A stretch of 64,000 bases of DNA from NCBI GenBank assembly GCA_900074885.1, contig FJUW01000023.1, positions 590,909 through 654,908 on the forward strand, written 5' to 3'. The notes beneath the pieces were generated by a model. It was not told where the DNA came from. It did not search any database and was given only the letters and a program-made list of their open reading frames with translations. This DNA comes from Rhynchosporium graminicola. Lineage: Eukaryota; Ascomycota; Leotiomycetes; Helotiales; Ploettnerulaceae. Made by a program: the position numbers and the translations under genes. Below, piece after piece: positions 46,873 to 60,026 of this stretch. Numbering within the stretch: the stretch's first letter is position 1; the number at the start of each line of letters is the position of its first letter.

Positions 46873-47970
46873 TCATCCCGAATCTCGTATTGAACTTACG
46901 CATTGTCGGGTGGTCGCCAAGGCTATTCTTCCAGTGATGTCCAAGCCAATAAGTTCTTGGAAGTCTAGGAACGTAAGCCGAAAAATTTCAAAATACTTCG
47001 GGGAAAACCGACAGACCTTGTGAGCTTCATCGTTGAATTTGGGAAGAGTCAAGTAGTATGGATAGATCATGTGGATGTTTCTGTTATCAAGACGATTCTC
47101 GTCAAGCGTCTTGCGAATACCTCTCATATTATCCGTGTCAGACAAGTTCGCATCATCAAGACCTGGTGTTTCGATGATCCAGGCTGCTGTACCATATTTA
47201 CTTGCGTAGTTGAACTTGTTGAACGTGAACTCTTCGGTACCTGAAGCATTTTCATTTCCCCAAACTCAAAGAGTAAGACTGAAGTCTGAGGTACTGATCG
47301 TTCACTTACAAGGCTCTAGTGCATCACTCACTGCAGGCGCCTTACCAATGGAAAGCCCATCGAGCGTTTTGATAAATGTACTCTTCCCTGCACCAGTCCT
47401 TCTAATGATAGCAATGATCGGCAGAGATGGTTTTGGTGTATCTTCTGGTAGCAGCGAAGGCACTGGTAGTGGTGAGGATACTAGTTGATCAGATGTTTGT
47501 AGAGGAAGAAGCAATGGTGTATCGGAATGTCGAGCGTAAAAGAAAACAGTGTTCCAGAATACTGTAGCCAGAAGAGCGATGACAAGCACTACGATAGGCA
47601 GCAGTGTTTTTAGAAAGAGGTATTCAAATAATCAATACGTCTCTGAGCGGACGAGCAAATCGCATTACTCACAAGAAGACTTTTACAAAATACGCGTTTG
47701 GAAAGCCTCTCCGCTCCCATGCTGTATTTGGCCAGGGGGCGCCTCTCTTTTTAGATCTCCAGACTCGTGATCCTCCTGGTCATGCTGTTCATTTCGTCGA
47801 CGATTCTGTAGCGTCGGAATTTTTTGTCGCTCTTGGATGCTCGGGCGCCTAATTCCGTAATAGCTGTACAAAGCATAATTAGAGGAGTTGTGGTTCGATC
47901 TTGGGCCTTCTCGTGTATTGGAAATATGCCTTGAATCCATATGCTGTTCTCCGCTGAGTTTCCTTCCCAT
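46873..47970 (-). pseudogene. AIG1/dynamin-like P-loop GTPase, probably decayed and C-terminally truncated
   Basis: Modelled exons: 47970-47694 (hydrophilic, MGRKLSGEQHMDS), 47588-47310 (a membrane segment VIALLATVFWNTVFFY, then the P-loop region IIAIIRRTGAGKSTF), and 47240 onward (YASKYGTAAWIIETPGLDD, LATTRQ). Introns of 105 and 69 bp keep phase; the first donor is poor. Family members have GxTGAGKS and DTPG; here the first Gly is Arg and the G3 Asp is Glu (ETPG). The frame ends at a TAA at 46,875-46,873. No G4 or G5 equivalent and no C-terminal helical part is found downstream. Either the gene is dying or a distal intron is missed. Confidence 0.55.
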
Positions 47971-49672
47971 GACCGCGTCCTAGGGACCGTTTTCTCGCCC
48001 GTTTCTTTGCCCATGCTTCTCAGCGCAGGGCAAAGTAGGCGGATCGTCGAGCGCTCTAGCGTGGAATGGTGAGTCGATGTCGAAATTGAGGAACTAGGAG
48101 AGCTACATGAGTGTAAAGGTGCTTTCAGGAAGCCATGGGCTGGTTGCGGGTGATCAAAGATGGTGGTTTAGAAAACAGAAAGGAAGCACCCCGAAATAGC
48201 CAGGATTCATGTAAAGCGTCTCATAACTTTGTCCCAGCATTAATCTGGCAACAATGGAACTTGATATACCAGCACAGGCAGTGGAATACTGATTACTAGT
48301 TAATATCTGATCTCTGCGGTGTTGGTGATTTCTCTTGGAAGCTCATCCGCGGCTGTGGTAGTGTTCATGAACTATTATCTCGTTCTCTACTCCTCAAGGT
48401 TAATTTTAGGTGAACTTCATTTCTTCGTTGTCTTACAGTGAGAAAACCAGAAGTTGGCAATAAGTGAGAGGGTGGAGATTGTCGAAAAACATGTAATTTC
48501 ACGAAGAATGAAGACGACCAAACCGGTCAACATTTCTTCAATATCTGAGATCTACGTTTGAATGTATATTTGAGTTGATTTAATTGAAAACAGGCACCTC
48601 TGCGTTGATGAAGCTGGTTCTTAAGGCTGTCCGTGCGTAGTATAGATGATATTTTCTAAGTTATATCGAGACCTGTTGTGCATTTGGTGAGCTCTTGTTC
48701 TGTTTCACTACTGTAAGATCCTCTGGCGATGCATTAAGCATCCCTGAGTCAGAAGATGGAAGAAGTTTCCTATGTAAACTCACACTCAGTGCCAATTCGA
48801 GCCTCTTCGGATAAATTCTCGTTTAATCTGAACCAGGAGTCCTTGTTTACATGTAGAAAAAGCTTATTTCTTAGAATCTAGCGTAAGCGAGGTTTCATTC
48901 ATTCTCGTCATTGAGAGTTGGCCGTTTAAAGTAAACTTGAGCCATTGAAATATTCTGCCTATTAGGGAGAGGAGCGATTAGTTTCTTGGTACCGGCGGAG
49001 TATCTGTCTCCAAAGATGATGTTACGATGTTTTATTGTCATTGCTAGAAATTAAAGAAAAACCTGAACTACTCGCAATTACAGCAGCCAGAACGCATTCA
49101 TTTTGTGCAACTGAAATCGTTTTATTGTCATCTTTAAAGGATCTCATCTGTTCTGAATCTGATGCAATTAAGAGAGGTTGATTATACCCGGTTTCTTCGT
49201 GGGGCTATACCTGCTGTCGTAGAAAATTAAGGGCCACATTCTGCCAAAACTCCCTTGTGAATCCACTGTGGATGGGTTACGACCCAAGAGAAAACCGAGT
49301 AACGAATCGTAAATTAAAGCTTAAGATCTGAAGATCACAGAAAATTCTTCTTTCTTTTTCACCCCACTCTCCACCTGCCAAGACGATTGAAAGAATGTTG
49401 CAATGCTTTTCAAAAGCACGCCTTCTCAACACATGTCCATTCACAACTCACGAATAAATCCAGTTTTCAAACCTTCAATCCGTTTCGGTATAAGAAACGG
49501 GTATTTCTCGATGATACCATTATGAGTTCCTGCACGGAAAACTATCCCAACCTCTCTTCCTATCATTCGTGGATGTTATTATCGCATGAGATTTAAGAGG
49601 ATCGAGCCCCCAAGTACTGCCTAAGTTGAAATTAAATTTCATCCTGGAGGCCTCGGACCAGAAATACTGACA
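47971..49672. other. Intergenic between divergent genes
   Basis: 1.7 kb without a supported ORF; AT-rich towards the transporter. Confidence 0.55.
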
Positions 49673-51348
49673 ATGAGTACTTCACGGGAGAATCCAAACC
49701 TGGGTGGTGCAGAACGCGATGAATCCAGCAATGAGGTCTACAGTGAGCCAAGGAGGGTGTCGAGATTCACGAGGTGGTATCGCAGTCCGCTATTCAACGT
49801 TATTATCGTTGGATTGATCTCCTTCACTCAACCTGGTATCTGGAGCGCTCTGAACAACACTGGCGCTGGTGGACAGCAGGAGCCCTACTTGGTGAATGGA
49901 GCAAATTCGTTAACGTTTGGGTACGTTCGACATCGACGAGAATTCCGAATCGCATATTGATAATTTTCCAGAATCATGGTTTTCGGATGTCCTTTTTTCG
50001 CTATCATGTCAAATAAGTTCGGTCTCAAGAAAGTGCTTATGCTGGGCACTCTCGGCTATGCGCCATATTCCGCCTCGCTCTACGTCAACAACCGATATGG
50101 AGTCGAGTGTAAGTATTGGAAAAGTCTTCGATCTTGTTTATCAGAAATTGGTCGCTGATTTGATGTCGGCTTTCAGGGTTCGTGTTGTTTGGTGGAGTCA
50201 CATGCGGTATTGCAGCATCTGCACTTTGGGCATCTGAAGGTGCAATCGCCCTAGGTTATCCCACCGTCAAAGATCGCGGCAAATTCAGTAAGTTAACTCT
50301 TTTGCTGGAAGCAATTCTGAATATGTCTAACAACTTGTAGCTGGGATCTGGCTCGGACTCCGAGAACTAGGCCAACTCATCGGATCATCCATCCAACTGT
50401 CTCTCAACGTGAAGAAGAACCAGCGTGGAAAAGTTGGCTATGAGACCTACCTCGTCCTTATTGCCCTCCAATGTGCTGGTCTACCTTTATCATTCCTGAT
50501 CTCACCTCCAGCCAAAGTCATCCGTCCAGATGGAACCAAACTCGAAGGCCCCACCAAGAACAAAGCCGTGCTCAAAGAATTCCGCCGTGCGTGGGCACTT
50601 GTCAAAACACGACGCATTTTTCTTCTCATCCCAATCTTAGTTGGCTTCAGTTGGAACAGCACCTATCTTAACATTTACCTTACGAAGTACTTTTCTGTAA
50701 GGTCACGAGCGCTCGGTGCCTTGACTACTGGAATCGCAGCCACTGCAGCAAATATCTTCTGGGGTTGGTTCTTGGATCTTAAGGTCTTTTCTCGTCCGAA
50801 GGTTGCGAAGATAGCTTGGTTCTCTTTCGTCACGATCATGTTGTCCCTGTTCGGATGGCAAATCGCGAATCAACATAAGTACCAGGACATCGTGCCAAAG
50901 GTTACCCTGGATTGGGATAATCCTGGATTCGGAAGAGCCTTCGCTTCTACTGTTATGTTTCGGTGAGCTTTAACTCCATATGGAAAAGGGGTGAACACTG
51001 ACACTGTACAGCTTCATGAACGAGAGTCATTACATGTTCGTGTATTGGATCATTGGGACCTTCAACAACGACATTGAGACACTCACTCTCAGCGTGGGTA
51101 TCGTTCGATCCTTCGAATCTTTCGGCTCGGCACTGTCCTTTGGTCTCGGTGCAGCACATGGCGTTTCTCCGATGGCAAATCTTCTGACAGCTTTTGTGAT
51201 GTTCATCGTCTGTATCCCGACGACTTCTTTGGTCGTTTTCCAGGTCCCAGAACATCCAACAGATAAGCAATTACTAGTGGAGGAGTCTACTGAAACTGTT
51301 GGGCCGAGTAAACAGATCGGTTCGACTGATCAGAGCGTCGAAGATTGA
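49673..51348 (+). CDS. UNC93-like (DUF895) major facilitator transporter, five exons
   Basis: Exons 49673-49920, 49972-50108, 50177-50287, 50341-50962 and 51012-51348 (484 aa). All introns are 49-68 bp GT-AG and phases agree. A hydrophilic N-terminus ends in RFTRWYRSPLF. About 11-12 membrane segments follow, beginning NVIIVGLISFTQPGIWSALNNTGAGG, the conserved UNC93 first-helix pattern. Further blocks are YGVEWFVLFGG, ASEGAIALGYP and WIIGTFNNDIETLTLSVG. A polar tail ends the protein. Fungal members of this MFS branch are plasma-membrane or vacuolar transporters of unproven substrate. Length and order are normal, so it is probably functional. Confidence 0.9.
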
Positions 51349-51504
51349 TCGTTTTTATAGGCTGATTGTTCTCGATATCTGATCATTATCACTTTTCCTA
51401 GGAAAGTGATTTTATACGAGATAGTCAAGTCAGTATTGGAATAAATATCTTTGTTGACGTTTAGTGTACATGGATAACGCTTAATTTCGAACCCAACGCG
51501 AAAT

Positions 51505-51567
51505 AAAAACCTACGTCACGGATTGGGATCAGCGGTAGGCTTAATTAGCTACCGCCGTTAGGTTTTT
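51505..51567. repeat. Nested inverted repeat, possible MITE remnant
   Basis: Outer arms aaaaaccta (51,505-51,513) and taggttttt (51,559-51,567) enclose inner arms gcggtag (51,532-51,538) and ctaccgc (51,549-51,555). All arms are perfect, giving a two-stage hairpin of 63 bp about 150 bp after the transporter stop. Confidence 0.6.
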
Positions 51568-53650
51568 TGAGTGAAAACTCCCGCAATCCACTTCAGCGAG
51601 CAGCAAGTGGTTTTGCCTTGAAAGATTTCAAAGTACCCCAACAAAGTAAGATCAACCTGAGTCAAAAACAGATTGAAACCGGACTCAAACGGTATCAAAC
51701 TTGCTCCATTTTCATGCTCAGTATTACTGTTAGTGGAATACTAAGCTATACTGTAGCAGCCCATCCCGTATGCGGGAGTGAAAAGCTTATGTTCACGACC
51801 CATAAACACCTGATTTGATTGCAACACTGTTTTTCAATCGGTGGTTGTCGTCGAAGCAAGTCAAGACTCTGCTATTTATCCAGCAGCTCGAAGTCCGAAT
51901 ATCCACATACAATGAACTGTTTACCATCAACCATCATGCAGCCACAATGTTCGAATCACAAGATGAAGAGAGAATCACTTATTCACAACAGCTTACCTTC
52001 CCTTGAAGCACAGGGGCTTCACCCGTCCCTACCTAGATACATACATAGATATATTTATATAAATGTATTTCACACAAAGCTGATCTAGGAAAAGAAAAAG
52101 GCTTCAGCCTTTAGATTGATACGGTTAGGCCGGATACTGAATATGCTTGCCTCCTGACCTGTTGTAATGACATTCACTTTTACCCAGCACCAGCTCCCTC
52201 CCTTCCCACACACTAAATTAACAAGCTTCAATCCAAAACCATATCTTCCCCAACTCAGCTCTGCTTCAGCGAAGACGCATTTCACGCACGCATACTTTGA
52301 ACCTCTCTTTTCTTGCCTCCGAGAATCTCATGTCTGCAAAACATCTTACCCGAGCGAAAGAAATCTACCTATCTTGTCAAACGATCTTCCTAGCCAGAAC
52401 AAAAACCAAAAAATTACAATACAAACCCACACAGCGCAACGCAACGCCACGCAGCCAGCAAATAAATCATCCGTCTCTTTCCTTTCGAGGGAAAAAAAAA
52501 AAATACCTATAAGCAAAATCCGCCATGTCAGCATTTAACCGACACCGAAAACCAGATCGATGCTGAAGCGAGAAGGAGCGAAAGGTAGCATAGCTAGCTA
52601 CCATTCAAACAGCGGAAAGAAGGAAGGAAGGAAGGATATACAATATTTATCCCCCTCCCCCCCCCTCCCCAAAAAAAAGATCGCCATCCACAACACCGGT
52701 ACTGTAGCCGACTCCAGAAATAATAGAATGATCTCTGGTCGATATTCCTCAGTCAGATCACCCACCTACTGTAATAATGTTGAGATCAATGGTCCACTGG
52801 AGCCTGTGATGCGAATAGAAGGCAGAAAGAAGCACATCTCCTGTCCTATCCATCCATCCATCTATCTATCTATCTATCTAACCGTCTATCCTTCTATCCT
52901 TCTAGTGTTGTTTGAAAGAGACGAGAGACGAGAGACGACTCAACTGAGAATCGCCCATGCCCGTTGGACTAATTATACCTATCCCTAGAAAAACATAATC
53001 CATCCATCCATCCATCCAACCGATCCCCTTTGGCTCTGTCGAGGCTCTGTCGACTCACTTTGCACTGAATGGGAGACGAACGAACGAACGAATCCATTCC
53101 TAATATTCTCATCTCATTCTCTTCAGATCCGAGGTTTCGAAATTCATGAAGAATATGCCATTATACTACAATTGAAGCAAAGCCAGCCAGCCAAGCTAGC
53201 CAGCCAAGCTAGCCAGCCAGCTTGTTAGCCTAGGTACCTACCTAACAAGACCAGACCAGATCTCAAATAGAAAATAAAGCTATTACAAAAACACATCGTG
53301 GAAAAGAGACAGAAAAACGCCATCATGAATCCTATAATCTGATATGAAGACAAGACCCTCAAAACACCTTGTTCCCCCAACAGAGACACATACACAAACA
53401 CACACATACAAAAATCCCAATCAGAAATAGAAGTCAGCAGCAGCTCGGTCGCGCCGGATCCGAGTGCTTTGATTCGTTTGCATTGGCGGTCATCACCAAC
53501 CCATTTCCTCACGCTTGAACCCTTCCCTCATGCTTCAAGAAGCCTGGTATCCTCAGTTCAGCATATCTCTTCTCCGCCCCTCTTCTTGACTCGACCACAC
53601 CCGATCCTTCCACACTACTTTATCAAACAGAATCCCACACGACCGCCCTC
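51568..53650. other. Intergenic, microsatellite-rich
   Basis: No supported gene. It contains (GGAA)n near 52,617-52,635, (CCAT)n/(CTAT)n at 52,846-52,880, (CATC)n at 52,990-53,015, (GAAC)n near 53,078-53,090 and (GCCA)/(GCTA) runs at 53,181-53,222. It forms the 3' flank of the Tea1-like gene. Confidence 0.6.
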
Positions 53651-56600
53651 TCATATCAAATTAACCAGACCGGCATTCGACCCCCCAACCCCAACATCCT
53701 TCCCATTAGGACTCATCTCCCTTTTTGCCGCGTTCGGCACCCCCAGGCCTGATCCCGCACCAGAATCAGATGTCGGCGATAGGGCATCACTCCCGAAACT
53801 GTCCTTCCGACTCTTACTGGCCGCCTCCTCATCTTCAAGTCTTTTCCTCCATTCACCCAAACTATCACTCAATCCCGTCCCCACATTCGTCACTGCTAGG
53901 CTCTCATTCCCACTCCCTCCTACTGTACTCGCGCCAGCACCAGCGTCGGGAACACCGAGCGCGGGCGCATCCCTATCCTCGAAATCAAAAGCGGTGCTGA
54001 GACGATAATTCTTATTTGTGTTCTCCCAATGTGAACGTAGCGTCTCAAGTTCACTAGCCAGACTATCCAGCGCCATTGAATTACGATTCCCGTCATCGTA
54101 GAGAGAAGTGTCGGACGTCGAGTCTGCGGAAAGACTGCGTTGATGATGCAAACTAGCCGCTACTGCCGGTGCGCCACCGTTGGTATCAGGTATTCGTGAT
54201 TGGCGTCGGTAATTATCGACTGAAGTCTCTACCTGGTCAAGTAGTAACGTGACTTTTTGTTCAGCGTCTTGAGCGCGACGCTCGAGTAATGTGTTTTCTT
54301 CCTGAATCTGAGCGAGGTCAGAACGAGCTTGTTGGGTGGCGGTTGAGAGTTCATGTTGAGATTGTTCGTGGTTCTGCTTTAAGAGATCACGTTCATGGTG
54401 GGAGGATGCTAATTCCTTTTTGACTTCGGCCATTTGACTTTCCAAGAGACCGACTGAGGATTGGATCTCGGCTTGTAGGGACTCGACTTGCTTGTGCAAA
54501 GATGCGCGTTCTTGTTCCCATCCGGCAGATGCATCTTCTGATAGACCGCTCTTCTCCTGAGCTTCTGCAAGCTGTTCCTTCAGTTTCGTATTGTCGGTCT
54601 TGTATTTGGACAGCTCATCTTTCATACGCTTGAGCATTTTTTCGGTCCCCTTCACGTAGTGAACTGCGGATTGATAGTCATTCTCCAGCTGAGAAAGCTT
54701 CTCACGATATGTATTCTCAGTTGCTTCTTGCTGACTTTCGAACGTCTGTTTCGTCTCCTCGTGAGCCTGAATACTCGTCGCAAGTTGATGTTCCAGCTCT
54801 CGAAGACGTGAGATATCAGGCGTGTTAGCCCCTGACCGCGGACTCGATAGACCGCGTGTACGAACGGCACTGACAGGGCTCATTCCTCGTTCGCCAAGGA
54901 TGTCCTTGAGGGTGTTGTGCTGAACATGCACAGCGTTGGTCTCCAATTGCTGATTGGCAAGCTGATATTTCATATCAGAGTTGCCAGCCTGTAGAGACTG
55001 AACTTCACGCATAGTCGCTTGGAGCTGCTTTCGGATTGACATGCCCTCGCGACTTGCCTGCTCTTGATAAGCTTCCAACCCAGCAATGCGCTCTTCAGCA
55101 CTGCGAAGCTTCTCCGAAGCCGTGTCAGCTGCTTGTTGATACTTTCGTACTAAAGCATTCGCAGCCTGGATTTGTGCTTGGAGTGCAGCAGTTCGATCGT
55201 CACCTGTTGCCGACTTTCCATCAACATCACGAGCAACCACCCGATCAAGACCGGACATGACAGCCTCTCGGTGAGTTCGAGCCTCGTTAGCATGCTGTTC
55301 TGCAAGCTCCTCGGCATCTCGCAGACGACGCGAGGCAGATTCTAGTTCAATTGTTTGAGCCTCATGTTCGACTTTGAGACTCGAGAGCTTGGCCTCAATC
55401 TTCTCCCGTTGAGTGCGCTCTTCGTCCAGTCTGCGCTCCAGAACGTTTCTCATATCGGCAGACGAACTGAGGGCCGCCCGAAGAGACCCAAAACTTTCAC
55501 TGTTGTCTTTCGTCGAGCCAATAGCCTCTTGATATTTAGCCTCTAGCTCGTCTTTGTCAGCTCGAAGTATCTGAGCAGCCGCAACAGCTTCAGAGCAGAC
55601 GATCGCCTCCTCTCTTGCCCTGATCTGAAATTCATGGAGCTCAGCCTTAAGATGCTCGACCTCTGATGAATTCTTTTGCTTGTAAGCTTCCAACTCAGAT
55701 AATCGACTCTGCGCGGCATTCAAGGTATCGTCCGCTAGCTTTCTTCCACGCTTCTCCGCTTCAAGTTCCGTGGTCAACATCTCGATCTTATTATTCAGAT
55801 CCCGCTGATCAGCGAGAGCAGTGGCAAGCTTTTTACTGATCTCCGCAGACCGATCGTTAGACATAGCACTCAACTCCCGCGCGTCGGCGTACGGTAAAGG
55901 GGTGCTATTCTGGCTTCCACTGTGCGCAGCAAGTCTCGCTTTGGCATACACTGCTTCGCTGACGGCTGCATCACGTTGCTTCTCGACCTCCGCAATTTTC
56001 CTCGCAGCAATGACAGCTTGCTTATCTATCGAGCCTTGAACATTGGTGAGTTCAGCTTTCATAGCAATGAGTGCTTCAATCAACGGCTTGTCGTCGTCAT
56101 CAAACGACTCTGCTGCTCTTAGATCTAGCATTGGGCTAGCTGACTGATTTGGCGTGTAGCCAGCCTTTCGTGCAAGTTCAAGTTCAGAGGCATACCACGC
56201 ATTCCGGTTTTTGGCAGCATCCAACTCCTTCAGAATCGAAACCGTTTGAGAGTTGCGCTTCGAACCCTTTCTCGCTAAAGGATTACTTGGCTGCCGAGTA
56301 GGAGGCGGAGGAGATTTCTCTCGCGCATTGGTAACATTTCGCAAGGAGGATTGCTCGCTTGTACTGTCCATTGAGCCCTGTTGGTGGCCTTGCCTGGACT
56401 TAGACGAAGATCTAGAACCACTCGCGACGACAGTATTCAGACTAACTGGCGGACCATTCTCAGAACTTGTGGATTTCGAGGTCTGAGCTTGTGTAGGTGT
56501 TTTCCGTCCTCCGTTCATGACTGGGCTTTCTCGCGTCTGTGACGATTCCCTAGAAACAGGTGAAATGTTCCTATTATTCTGTTGCGACGGTGACATTTGG

Positions 56601-58670
56601 ACGACATTTTCGACTATTCGATTGTGTACAGAAGTGTCAATCGCAGGCCCAAACCCACGATCAGCTTTTACTTGAGGCTTCCCACGTCCCATGGGGGCCC
56701 CATTCGGTCCATTTGATCCATGTACACCATTCGCTCTAGGTGTTGGAGCTTGCTGCTGTGGTGGTGGACCTGGTGGCGCCTGTGCCATGGATGCTCTAGG
56801 TAGCTTTGAACCTCCTAACGGACTACCTTGCTGAGCGGCAATTGGAGGAGGACCTGGAGGAGGTTGTCCCATCGGTGCACCTTGCGGCTGTGCTGATCCT
56901 GGAGCAATGCCATTCATATCGTTACCATTTACACCGGGTGCACCATTACCTCGGTCAGAACCTGGATCTCTAGCTGTTTGCGCTCCATTCAATCTCTTCG
57001 GCTCAGGAATTGTTGACCCTTCCCGAGCAGTAATACCTCTGTTTGCACCCAGCCCAGATTTCTCGTTTCCGCTGGGCCTTCGCTGTCCAAGAACACGATC
57101 TGCTGTTGGAGCTGGCGGCACAGCTTGGTCGTTCGGGTATCGAATTTTGCTGGTGTCCAAAAGATAAACGATGCCCAAATCTCCCGCCTCCCTCGTGGCG
57201 GTACTTGGTTCGCCGGCCAGAACCACAACTTGTTTGTTATATGCTGTCATGCTGTGCCCGGATCGAGGGGATGGAGATGGTCCCATATTTTGAAATGTGT
57301 ACCATCTCCTCGAGGATATCCTAAAGGCTGCCAAATCTCCAAGATCCGCACCTTCCTCTGTCCTTCCTCCAAAGATATACATTACATCGTCTACAATCGC
57401 AGCTGCATGACCTTCCCTGGGCGCGGGTATGTATCCGATACAGTCAAGCGCTTCCCAAGTATTTGGTACTGGATCATAACACCATACATCATTAAACCAC
57501 TGGAAGCCATTTGTTCCTCCAAAGCTACACGAATTAGTAATGGTCTCTCTGTTCCTAAGCATAGCACCTACAGATATAACTTCTCGTTGTATGTGACGAT
57601 CGAATGATTCGTCCTGGCTGGTGGGATTTGTCCTGGTGGCGGTCCGCCCTCTTCGCTGTTCCGAATGAGCATCTCCCATCTATTTGTAGGTACCTGCAAT
57701 TGGTTCAAATCAAATGCAACCAGGTCGTTCATGAAGTATCCCTCCACCTGACCACCAAAGACGTATATTTTCGACCCTAAAATATTCAAGGAATGTCCAT
57801 ACCGTCCAGAAGGTCTAGGTCCAGCTGGCACTGCTCTGGACCATTGTCGTGTTGCTATTGCAATCAGTAGAGTTCGCGGCCACCAAGTTCAACGACCTAC
57901 ACGTATTAAGGAGGTAGAGAGTCTCGTCCAACGTATCTGAATCGTCCATCTTGGTATCTCCTCCATAGACAATAAAAGCATTTCCAACTAGCAGACTGGC
58001 GTGACCGACTCTTGGACCAGGGCCCTCAGCCGTCGTAGCCAGAGGGTAACATGCCATATTGCCCCCTGCTTCGACCATCCACAGATCCCCCTTGACGGTC
58101 GAACTGTTGATGAGGCCGCCCATAAGATAGATATCACCCTCTTTCGAGGCCACCGAATTGACGGCCGCGCCATACCTGGGGAATGGACTTGGATGTGCAG
58201 TTGTATAGGTGAGTCGTCGTTGCGACCATGGGTATAACGAAGCATTAGGAGGAGCGTTCATCGGTTGTACGGCGGGCGCAGAACCATTCCGAAACTATCT
58301 CCAGTCAGCAATCAATCCATTCGATACCACAGCCTTTTGCCTAGATCGCGCGCATCAAACAACCATCGAGGATACTCACAGGAAGGTCCGAAGCCGGCAG
58401 TTCTGTAGTAGGGCCTCTGCGACCATTCGCAGCTTGTTCTGGACTCGGTATTGCGCCTGCACCTCCTTGCAGTGAATTCATAGAATTATTGACGCTCGAG
58501 GCTGGCGTTGAAGCCTGTACGGCGCCCTTCTCGGTGATGTTTCCTCCTCGTCCTGGTCCATTGCTCGCGGTATTGGCGGAGACCTGAGAGCTTGCGACGG
58601 CGGCATTCGCATCCTTTGCTGATTGGGCCTTGTCCGCATTCTTCCTACTCTTGAAGAGCGAGAATGCCAT
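53651..58670 (-). CDS. Kelch-repeat and coiled-coil polarity protein (Tea1/KelA-like), four exons
   Basis: Exons 58670-58380, 58294-57901, 57854-57572 and 57524-53651 (1613 aa). Introns are 85, 46 and 47 bp; the 46-bp intron joins LLNT to STRQWSRAVPAG. A low-complexity N-terminus is followed by about six Kelch blades (residues about 110-420): GDIYLMGGL, AFIVYGGD, KIYVFGGQ, LYLFGGTN, VMYIFGGR. A Pro/Gly/Gln-rich linker comes next, then long coiled coils (about residues 760-1480, heptads interrupted by Ala/Gln-rich stretches). The tail is Ser/Gly-rich. Tea1-type proteins ride microtubule plus ends to the cell tip and recruit polarity factors. Length is near that of filamentous-fungal orthologues. 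The domain order is complete. Confidence 0.92.
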
Positions 58671-58993
58671 CGTGGCGCCTCCAAGGTATGCACCGTATGA
58701 TCTCAGTAGGTTTGTTTGTCTTCCAGGCCTACCTCTGGTGGGTGTCTCGTACTTTGCCTTGCCTCGCTCGCTCTTCGTTGATGGTGCAATTTAATTGTTT
58801 GGTTGCCGTCGCCGTGCAGCGTCGTCGGATGAGGGTCTTGATCGGCTTCTTCTCTGTACCTGCGTCCTGTCGGCGTCGTGGGACAGCAGAGAATATCTAA
58901 TCCCGGCCACGGGTTTTTTTTTTCGCGGTGGATGTGGTGTGGTGAGGAGGTTGAGGTTGTATGGAAATAAATGGCTGGGTCAGGCCTGGGCCT

Positions 58994-59023
58994 GAGGAGA
59001 GGAGAGGAGAGGAGAGGAGAGGA
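58994..59023. repeat. (GAGAG)n short tandem repeat
   Basis: Five to six copies of ggaga in the upstream region of the Tea1-like gene. Confidence 0.93.
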
Positions 59024-59486
59024 GCCGCGATTGATTGATGGATGGGCTGGCTGGCAGGGCAAAGCGGTCGGTCGGTCGCAGTTGCAGAGGCAGAAGAAGG
59101 GTCCTTCGAATTAGAAAGCAGATCCGTAATCATTTATCCCGCGCAAGAAATTCAATTACAAGAGGTAATATACAGACAGATACAGACAAAAGCGACGACA
59201 GCCTCACGATATTTGGAGAGCAGATCTATGCCCGTCCCAAATCTGGAGTAGGGGGTGACTTTGAAATATTTTGGTCATGCCTGTCCCCTGTGTCTGTCTG
59301 TGCATGCATGGCTGCTGGGACTCGGAGATGTTGGTTGACTGAAGGGCAAATAAATGGGGCTGGTTGTACAGTACTGCAGTCTGCAGGAAATGCATTATAT
59401 ACCATACCTAGCTGATTCTTCCCAATGTTGTCTAGCTAGGTACTGTATCTTACTTATTATTACAGGTAAATGTCGGGTCTATCCGT

Positions 59487-59513
59487 CTCAGCTCAGCTCA
59501 GCTCAGCTCAGCT
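59487..59513. repeat. (TCAGC)n short tandem repeat
   Basis: About five perfect copies of a 5-bp unit. Confidence 0.93.
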
Positions 59514-59747
59514 TATCCCATCTCACATCTGCTTGTCTAGGAAATCAACCAAAACAAGGCTGCTGCTCCCCTTGTTGGCTCACTCGCTTTACGATGGGAT
59601 GGTAGTCCGGCGGCATCTAACTGTATGTAGTAGGTAATGTGATGAATGGATGTGATATGAATGAAGCACAGACAGATCCGTGGGAAGTCCAAGCAGCTAG
59701 CTCACCACAGACTCACTCCATCGACGATATGCTCGACATATTCAAAG

Positions 59748-59752
<5 letters not shown>

Positions 59753-59786
<34 letters not shown>
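59753..59786. repeat. (GA)n microsatellite
   Basis: About 16 GA dinucleotides. Confidence 0.97.
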
Positions 59787-59790
<4 letters not shown>

Positions 59791-59996
59791 AGACATCCAT
59801 CCGATAGCCATATCAAATTCGCATCGCTGATTGCAGAAGGGATATCTTGAGCCGCTCTTCCTCTTTCACTGTACTGTACCACGGATCTCAATTACCTGTA
59901 CCTGTACCTCCTGCCCAACCAAAACTTATATTATACTTATATTGTACTTCCTCTCCGCCACCCCCCTCCCCCTCGTGCAGCCAGCCAGCCCAGCCC

Positions 59997-60026
59997 ATGC
60001 AGATGCAGATGCAGATGCAGATGCAG
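59997..60026. repeat. (GATGCA)n hexanucleotide repeat
   Basis: Between four and five perfect copies of a 6-bp unit, preceded by a ccagccagcc run. Confidence 0.95.
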
